This document shows positions 30,343 through 35,081 of a DNA stretch of 35,081 bases, in pieces. The translations under genes and the position numbers were made by a program. This DNA is from Bacteroidota bacterium. GTDB taxonomy: Bacteria > Chloroflexota > Anaerolineae > Aggregatilineales > Phototrophicaceae. Below the pieces are notes generated by a model. The model worked only from the letters and a program-made list of their open reading frames with translations. It was not told where the DNA came from and did not search any database. Positions within the stretch are counted from its first letter, which is position 1, and each line of letters begins with the position of its first letter. The DNA lies in contig JAPUDW010000425.1 of NCBI GenBank assembly GCA_027492915.1, positions 1 to 35,081 on the forward strand, read 5' to 3'.

Positions 30343-30677
30343 ATCGGAATATTCCTTTATTAAGTAGGACTTACGCAAACTGCATTTGGACAGCAGGAGA
30401 ACGCATGTAACCAGCCAACAAACCCTGTTTGAGCCGAACCCAAACGAGAAAAATACAGGCAATAGGTTGCGTTGGACGCGGACTTTACGATATGGTCAGT
30501 TTATAACGCCGGTAAAGCGATTTTCAAGATTCCACTGGGATTTCCCATGCCGTACCAGTACCAGCGTGCCAATTTGTTCAGCCATATGGGTATATGCTCC
30601 TCTAATGTCTTCGCCCTATAATACACCGGATTACGGCGGCCTATTTGCCGCTCAACTAATATTTGGAGGATCAACCC
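30343..30677. other. 335-nt gap with promoter and a scattered repeat
   Basis: Between the SMR gene and the FKBP gene. TATAAT at 30617-30622 lies 55 nt before the FKBP start, a probable -10 with a poor -35. GTAGGACTTACGCAAACTGC (30364-30383) is a string that recurs widely in cyanobacterial and Chloroflexota genomes and may be a remnant of an insertion-sequence end; no partner copy is present here. The rest shows no gene. Confidence 0.5.
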
Positions 30678-31061
30678 ATGCAAGCAGCCGGACAAGCCTT
30701 CCTCGCCGCCAACGCCAAAAAAGAAGGCGTCACCACCACCGCCAGCGGATTACAGTACAAGGTGTTGGAAGCGGGGACGGGTCCAAAGCCCAAGGCGACC
30801 GATACCGTGAATGTGCACTACAAAGGCACGTTCATCGATGGCAAGACGTTTGACAGTTCGTATGATCGCGGCGAACCGATCTCCTTCCCGCTGAACCGGG
30901 TGATCGCGGGTTGGACAGAAGGCTTACAGTTGATGCCGGTCGGCTCGAAGTATGAGCTTTACCTGCCGTACAATCTGGCGTATGGCGAACGCGGCGCGGG
31001 TGGTGCGATTCCCGGTTATGCCACGTTGATTTTCGTGGTTGAACTGTTGGGTATCGAGTAA
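30678..31061 (+). CDS. FKBP-type peptidyl-prolyl cis-trans isomerase
   Basis: A 127-residue cytoplasmic FKBP domain with a short N-terminal helix ([17 protein letters not shown], a trace of the FkpA/Mip leader) but no dimerisation domain and no signal. The pocket residues are intact: Tyr48 in VNVHYKG, Asp59 in KTFDSSYD, Phe70, Val75-Ile76 and Trp79 in RVIAGWTEG, Tyr102 in YGERGAG, and Phe119 in LIFVVELL. Folds proline-containing chains. ATG 30678 is chosen because of GGAGG at 30664-30668; a TTG at 30663 overlaps that site. It ends 5 nt before the second copy of the 55-bp repeat, then a terminator. Confidence 0.93.
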   Translation: MQAAGQAFLAANAKKEGVTTTASGLQYKVLEAGTGPKPKATDTVNVHYKGTFIDGKTFDSSYDRGEPISFPLNRVIAGWTEGLQLMPVGSKYELYLPYNLAYGERGAGGAIPGYATLIFVVELLGIE

Positions 31062-31066
31062 TTTCC

Positions 31067-31121
31067 ATTCCAGACTCGCGGTGAGTAGCCAATAGTTGCA
31101 AAGTCGCATAATCTGATACAT
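31067..31121. repeat. 55-bp direct repeat, copy 2
   Basis: Identical to bases 1-55, in the same orientation, 31,066 bp away. It starts 5 nt after the FKBP stop and leads straight into the terminator stem at 31123. Confidence 0.9.
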
Positions 31122-31122
31122 T

Positions 31123-31174
31123 CTCACTACCTCTGCTTGTAGGTTCTACAAAGTAGGGTGTAGTGAGTTTTTTT
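31123..31174 (+). terminator. Intrinsic terminator of the FKBP gene
   Basis: CTCACTAC (31123-31130) pairs with GTAGTGAG (31160-31167), with an inner stem TTGTAG/CTACAA, followed by seven T. It ends the FKBP transcript and lies 20 nt before the hydrolase start. Confidence 0.85.
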
Positions 31175-31194
31175 ATTATTTAAACGAGTTTTTT

Positions 31195-32706
31195 ATGCGA
31201 TATATAAAGACACTTTTCTGCCTAAGTCTTATGTTGGTGCTGGTTCATCCAGTGCTTGCCCAAACATCACCTCTCCCGTGGCCTACTGAAGGCTGGCAAA
31301 CCTCGTCGCCAGAAGCCCAAGGCATGAACGCCAAGCCATTGGCTGCCATGCTCGACTTTATTGCTGACAATGACATCAATGTGCATAGTGTGGCTGTTAT
31401 CCGCAATGGGTATCTGGTGATGGAAGCCTACCGTGAGTTTTATAATGCCGATACTTTAAATACCATTTATTCGTGTACCAAAAGTTTCACGTCCGCGTTG
31501 GTGGGTATCGCGATGGAACAGGGTTATATCGACAATCTCGATCAGCCTATACTTAGTTACTTCCCCGACTACACCTTCGCACATTTGGACGCGCAAAAGC
31601 AAGCGATTACGCTCGAAAATTTGCTCACCATGTCAGCCGGATTAGAATGGACAAGAAATGTTGCTGAAATTGGCATGGCAGATGCAATCAGAAGCAGCCC
31701 TGATTGGATTCAATTCGTACTGGATCGACCAATGGCTGATGAACCCGGTACACAATTTGTCTATAACAGCGGTGCTTCGCATCTGCTTGCAACAACCGTT
31801 GAACGGACAACTCAACAACCATTGCTTACCTTCGCTCAGAAAAACTTATTCGAGCCACTTGGCATCCGGTCACTGGAGTGGGAAGCAACCGAACAAGGCA
31901 ATTATTGGGGCGGTTGGGGACTGCGTATGACCACCCGTGATATGGCGAAGTTCGGATACTTATTCCTCAACAACGGTCAATGGGACAACCAACAAATCAT
32001 TCCTGCCTCGTGGGTTAAGGCATCCACCCAACCGCTTATCGCCGCCCAATCGCTATCCGACGATTACGGCTATCAATGGTGGGTCGATGCTGAAGGCTAC
32101 TATATGGCATTGGGGTTTGGTGGGCAGTACATCATCATTCACCCTGAAACGCATTTAGTGGTCGTGTTCACAAGCGCCGTGGATATAAAATCATATGCGC
32201 AGCCGGAAATGCTTTTCCGCAACATGATTCTCCCCGCCATTCAGGGAGACACACCACTGCCAGAAAGTATTGAAAATAAGACGATCCTCGACGAAGCGGT
32301 TCAGGCGTTCGCAGCGCCAAAGCCACCCATTACGATCCCGACGCTCCCCGAAAGTGCTGATCGTATTTCCCAAAATGTCTACTGGTTGGATGATAATATC
32401 CTCGGTTTAAAGTCGCTTGCCCTGAACTTTACCGAAGGGGCGGCCACGGCACAATTAACGCTTAACGGCGAAGCGCTCGAAATGGGGTTGGATAACCGTC
32501 CACGATTCAATCCGTCAGACCAATTTGGGTCGATTCAACTCGTAGGTCGTTGGCGTGGTAAGGATACCTTTGTCTATTCGAGTGAGTTGTTGGGTACTGC
32601 CGAACTGATCGAATTTAAACTCACCTTTAAAGATCAGGCGGTTAACATCCGAATGACTGCGATTACTTCTGGTGAGTCGATCACTGTGGAAGGGAGGCTG
32701 GAATAA
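31195..32706 (+). CDS. Secreted serine hydrolase of the beta-lactamase (class C / PBP4-like) fold
   Basis: A 503-residue exported protein. The signal peptide MRYIKTLFCLSLMLVLVHPV is cleaved near LAQ. The catalytic domain has Ser93-x-x-Lys96 (YSCTKSF), Tyr190-Asn-Ser192 (FVYNSGASHL), GWGLRMTTRDMAKFGYLFLN and GFGGQYIIIHPE as the third, KTG-equivalent motif. About 120 residues follow (PITIPTLPESADRISQNVYW to ITVEGRLE), a beta-rich domain typical of the long serine-hydrolase forms. It may be a D-alanyl-peptidase, an esterase or a peptide amidase; a true beta-lactamase is unlikely because the third motif is not K-T-G. It converges on the double-GNAT gene with a 6-nt gap. Confidence 0.87.
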   Translation: MRYIKTLFCLSLMLVLVHPVLAQTSPLPWPTEGWQTSSPEAQGMNAKPLAAMLDFIADNDINVHSVAVIRNGYLVMEAYREFYNADTLNTIYSCTKSFTSALVGIAMEQGYIDNLDQPILSYFPDYTFAHLDAQKQAITLENLLTMSAGLEWTRNVAEIGMADAIRSSPDWIQFVLDRPMADEPGTQFVYNSGASHLLATTVERTTQQPLLTFAQKNLFEPLGIRSLEWEATEQGNYWGGWGLRMTTRDMAKFGYLFLNNGQWDNQQIIPASWVKASTQPLIAAQSLSDDYGYQWWVDAEGYYMALGFGGQYIIIHPETHLVVVFTSAVDIKSYAQPEMLFRNMILPAIQGDTPLPESIENKTILDEAVQAFAAPKPPITIPTLPESADRISQNVYWLDDNILGLKSLALNFTEGAATAQLTLNGEALEMGLDNRPRFNPSDQFGSIQLVGRWRGKDTFVYSSELLGTAELIEFKLTFKDQAVNIRMTAITSGESITVEGRLE

Positions 32707-32712
32707 ACAGCT

Positions 32713-33666
32713 TTATCGCTCAACCTGAGTTTTCAGCAGCCGGTAAACCCCTGGCAGCGGGACATAACCCAGCTTGCGGTTGATCGCCAGCATCGGCGCA
32801 TTTTGCGCGTCGTTGTTGGTGGTAATAATCAGCGCACCCAATTGTTGGGCATACCGAATGGTCAGCAGCTTGAGTGCCAGCGCGATCTTGCGCCCGCGAT
32901 AAGGACGCAGCACACCCGTCATCATGTTGTAGCACGACTTATCTTCGGCGTTGTGGCGCAGCGCCCCCAACCCCACGAATTGGTCACCATCTGCGGCCAA
33001 GAACTGCCCTGCGGGGTTGAACCATGCTGCCTCACTGGTGAGCTTCTGGAACTCTTCAAAGTTTGGGAATGCTTCGGTCACACCGGGGTCATCCTGATAC
33101 ACTGTATGATTCACTTCCCACAGCTTATGCAAGTTTTCCGGCGTGTTACCTACATCCGCCAAAGTAAACAGGCGGATGCCACTCGCCTGAACCTGTTCTA
33201 TCACGCCTTCAAAACGGCTGGCATCAAACTGTGGTAGCTTAATCTCCGACTCGAATAAGTGGCGAATGGTGCTGAATCCTCGTGCTTCGGCGAACCGCAG
33301 CGAATGTGGCTCATTATCAAACACGTTGCTGTCAAAACTGCTGCCGCCCTGCGACCGCACGAAAGCTTCAACCGTGTCGTAAAGCTGCCCACCAACCCCC
33401 TGCTGTCGCTGGTCAGTAAGCACCCAAATTTTTACGAAGAAACGTCCCTTAGCCATCCACGACTGGCGAAAGGTCATGCCGTAACCAACAATACGCCCAT
33501 CAGCTTCCGCGACAAACTGCTGCGCTATACCCCCGACGGGCGGCTGTCGATGACTCGCCAATAACTGCGCTTTCGTGATCGTTTCACCCTCATAAATGCT
33601 GAGGAGCGCAGCCACCGCTTCAAAATCCTGCTCTGGTATAGCTGCGCGTGTGGTGATAGTCGTCAT
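32713..33666 (-). CDS. Tandem (double) GNAT acetyltransferase
   Basis: A 317-residue protein with two GNAT modules, arranged like mycothiol synthase relatives. Module 1 (1-150) has FVAEADGRIVGYGMTF and KIWVLTDQRQQGVGGQLYDT (acetyl-CoA loop, R-Q-Q-G-V-G). Module 2 (160-317) has FLAADGDQFVGLGAL, the degraded loop LRPYRGRKIALALKLLTI, and NNDAQNAPMLAINRKLGYV. The first module has the better CoA motif. Its ATG directly follows the MerR stop (TAAATG), so the two form an operon. The substrate is unknown; co-regulation with a divergent SDR suggests a shared small-molecule stress response. Confidence 0.87.
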   Translation of the reverse strand: MTTITTRAAIPEQDFEAVAALLSIYEGETITKAQLLASHRQPPVGGIAQQFVAEADGRIVGYGMTFRQSWMAKGRFFVKIWVLTDQRQQGVGGQLYDTVEAFVRSQGGSSFDSNVFDNEPHSLRFAEARGFSTIRHLFESEIKLPQFDASRFEGVIEQVQASGIRLFTLADVGNTPENLHKLWEVNHTVYQDDPGVTEAFPNFEEFQKLTSEAAWFNPAGQFLAADGDQFVGLGALRHNAEDKSCYNMMTGVLRPYRGRKIALALKLLTIRYAQQLGALIITTNNDAQNAPMLAINRKLGYVPLPGVYRLLKTQVER

Positions 33667-34050
33667 TTAACTTGCTTTCTCAACCATTGATAACGTGTCA
33701 CCCTCGTGCAGATACTCAAGCTTTTCGGTTACCAAAGCTTTCATGGCGTTCAATGCTTGAATTTTCTGCTCGATCTGTTCCAACTTCAGGCACAAGTAAT
33801 GTTCTTTTTCGGTGGGTGATAATTCGTCGGTTTCCCACGCACGGATCGCGTGCCGCATTTCGTTCAGCGTGAAGCCCGTAAGCTGCCCCATTTTGATCAG
33901 GTTAAGCCGCTGTAACCCTGCTTCGGAATAATGACGGTAACGGTTTTCGCTACGTTCGTAATGCGTTTCATCCAACAAGCCCTGCTTCTCGTAAAAGCGG
34001 ATGGTATCAATGCTCAATCCGGTACGCTGCGCCAGTTCGCTTATCAACAT
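33667..34050 (-). CDS. MerR family transcriptional regulator
   Basis: A 127-residue regulator. The N-terminal winged helix-turn-helix reads MLISELAQRTGLSIDTIRFY, EKQGLLDETHYERSENRYRH, followed by a long dimerisation coiled coil (LKLEQIEQKIQALNAMKALV, TEKLEYLHEGD). Only one Cys (Cys87) is present, so it is not a classical metal sensor; it resembles the SoxR/NmlR/AdhR-like group in spirit but lacks a clear sensor motif. ATG 34050 is preferred (GAGGG 8 nt upstream); the frame is open to 34128 over the divergent promoter. Its operator is likely the dyad at 34073-34087, between itself and the SDR gene. Confidence 0.9.
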   Translation of the reverse strand: MLISELAQRTGLSIDTIRFYEKQGLLDETHYERSENRYRHYSEAGLQRLNLIKMGQLTGFTLNEMRHAIRAWETDELSPTEKEHYLCLKLEQIEQKIQALNAMKALVTEKLEYLHEGDTLSMVEKAS

Positions 34051-34062
34051 TGCATCACCCTC

Positions 34063-34094
34063 TTGACTCTGGACTATGCTCCATAGTTTACACT
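34063..34094 (+). promoter_or_regulatory. MerR-type promoter of the SDR gene with central dyad
   Basis: TTGACT (34063-34068) and TACACT (34089-34094) are 20 bp apart, too far for ordinary sigma-70 use, with a perfect dyad ACTATG-CTC-CATAGT (34073-34087) in the spacer. This is the diagnostic layout of a MerR-activated promoter, where the regulator untwists the DNA. It drives the SDR gene at 34129; the MerR gene starts 13 nt away on the other side. Confidence 0.85.
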
Positions 34095-34128
34095 GTTTGG
34101 CATCGTCACACATCAGAGGATACTCCAA

Positions 34129-34965
34129 ATGGCTGCTATCTTAATCACCGGCGCGGCAAAAGGTATTGGTCGGGCGACCGCGTTACATCTTGATAAGCAA
34201 GGTTTTACCGTTCTCGCTGGTGTTCGTAGTACCGCAGATGCCGACTCGCTGCGGCAGGCGGCTTCGTCCCGTTTGCATACGATTCAACTCGACATCACCA
34301 ATGCTGAGCAAATCGCCACGCTGCATGACACGGTTGCAAAAATCGTGGGGCAAAATGGCTTGGCTGGCCTGGTGAATAATGCCGGAATCGCTGTTGCTGC
34401 ACCGTTAGAGTTCGTGCCGATTGACGAGTTTCGCCGTCAGATCGAGGTCAATCTGACGTCACAACTTGCGGTCACGCAGGCCATTTTACCCCTGCTGCGG
34501 CAGACGAAAGGCCGCATCATCAATGTCAGTTCGATTGGTGGGCGGATTGCGGGGCCGATGCTTGGCGCGTATCATGCCTCCAAGTTTGCCCTCGAAGCCT
34601 TAACTGATTCGCTGCGACAGGAGTTAGCGCCGTGGGGTATCAAGGTGGTCAGCATCGAGCCGGGGGCGATTGCCACACCAATTTGGGACAGCGGCAGCCA
34701 AACGGCTGATCGTTTGCAATCACAAATGTCCTCACAAGCGCAAACGTATTATGCCGCAGCGTTTGAATGGGCGCGGAACTTTGCCAAAAACTCGGTAGCG
34801 AATGGCTTGCCACCGGAACGGGTCGCGGAAGTCATCCACACCGCTTTAACAACGACACGGCCACGGACTCGTTATCCGGTTGGGCGTGATGCGCAAATTG
34901 GCACCCACATCATTGCGCGGTTGCCTGATCGTCTGCGTGACCGCCTGATGGCTGCACGGGGTTAG
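34129..34965 (+). CDS. Classical short-chain dehydrogenase/reductase
   Basis: A 278-residue NAD(P)-dependent oxidoreductase. TGAAKGIG (7-14) binds the cofactor, NNAG is at 83-86, and the catalytic Ser135 (INVSSIGGR), Tyr148 and Lys152 (GAYHASKFALEALTDSL) are intact. The C-terminal part (SMSQ-like QMSSQAQTYYAAAFEWARNF, ending PVGRDAQIGTHIIARL) fits the retinol/ketosteroid-type SDRs (P-V-G-x-D-A) of bacteria. It is transcribed from a MerR-type promoter 35 nt upstream, so it is probably induced together with a shared effector. Substrate unknown. Confidence 0.93.
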   Translation: MAAILITGAAKGIGRATALHLDKQGFTVLAGVRSTADADSLRQAASSRLHTIQLDITNAEQIATLHDTVAKIVGQNGLAGLVNNAGIAVAAPLEFVPIDEFRRQIEVNLTSQLAVTQAILPLLRQTKGRIINVSSIGGRIAGPMLGAYHASKFALEALTDSLRQELAPWGIKVVSIEPGAIATPIWDSGSQTADRLQSQMSSQAQTYYAAAFEWARNFAKNSVANGLPPERVAEVIHTALTTTRPRTRYPVGRDAQIGTHIIARLPDRLRDRLMAARG

Positions 34966-34968
34966 CGA

Positions 34969-35081
34969 TTATTCAGCTTTTAGACAGGGAGCGTTTTCGA
35001 GATGCTTAAGGGCTTTTTGAAACGATGGGCTAAGGATGTTGCCGTCCAAGTGTTCCCAAACTTGTTCTCGATAACGCCCTC
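34969..35081 (-). CDS. Partial CDS, C-terminus only, cut by the window end
   Basis: On the minus strand a frame open from the window edge runs to TAA at 34971-34969 and reads GRYREQVWEHLDGNILSPSF then QKALKHLENAPCLKAE. This 37-residue end is protein-like, and it stops 3 nt after the convergent SDR gene. A plus-strand alternative from ATG 35002 (MLKGFLKRWAKDVAVQVFPN) has a GGGAG 12 nt upstream and is also open to the edge, so the choice is not certain. Confidence 0.35.
   Translation of the reverse strand, partial: GRYREQVWEHLDGNILSPSFQKALKHLENAPCLKAE

Noticed and set aside
31195..32706. Antibiotic-resistance beta-lactamase
   Set aside because: The S-x-x-K and Y-x-S motifs are present, but the third motif is G-F-G-G-Q, not K-T-G, and the extra C-terminal domain fits non-lactamase serine hydrolases.

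Overview
The window (about 53% GC, genes on both strands) looks like a bacterial chromosome segment, most likely from a Chloroflexota (Anaerolineae-like) organism. That placement is an inference. It rests on a caa3-type, A2-subfamily cytochrome oxidase operon with a cytochrome-c-fused subunit II, an XisH/XisI pair, signal-peptide proteins with TPR, SH3-like and PPC domains, and many short GC-rich palindromic intergenic repeats. No rRNA, tRNA, CRISPR array, phage gene or intact transposase was seen.

Region by region. 1-4.9 kb: mannose-6-phosphate isomerase, a YciI-like protein and a divergent nucleoside phosphorylase, then a candidate attenuator (promoter, leaderless Met/Cys/Arg-rich leader peptide, terminator) ahead of a GNAT acetyltransferase, then metG. 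5.0-7.7 kb: an AT-rich array of three small membrane proteins that share a near-identical GC-rich 3' tail, interrupted by a RHH/RelE-type toxin-antitoxin pair that is itself followed by an orphan copy of the tail. 7.8-12 kb: a secreted SH3-like protein, a small unknown protein coupled to a RimJ-like acetyltransferase, a MITE-like element and an aromatic-amino-acid-decarboxylase-like PLP enzyme. 11.9-14.3 kb: a repeat-rich gap, a small unknown protein, a VOC protein and xisH-xisI. 14.3-18.1 kb: a beta-propeller lipoprotein behind peptide deformylase, a small STAS-like protein, and a large cyclic-nucleotide-binding/PH-domain membrane protein. 18.5-23 kb: a TPR-PPC protein and a DUF697-type GTPase converging on a strong bidirectional terminator, a WbuC-like cupin, a GNAT and a pteridine-reductase-like SDR with an altered active site.

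23.0-29.4 kb: the aerobic terminal oxidase operon on the minus strand: ctaC (CuA plus cytochrome c), ctaD (A2-type), a second subunit-III-like protein, a large unknown polytopic membrane protein, ctaE and ctaF. Three adjacent products carry His-rich segments. 29.6-35 kb: an FHA protein, an SMR transporter, an FKBP-type prolyl isomerase, a secreted beta-lactamase-fold hydrolase, and a MerR regulator in operon with a double-GNAT protein, divergent from an SDR gene whose promoter has the 20-bp spacer and central dyad typical of MerR-controlled promoters.

The first 55 bases recur exactly at 31067-31121. This is either a dispersed repeat, an assembly-graph junction, or the mark of a 31-kb rearranging segment.
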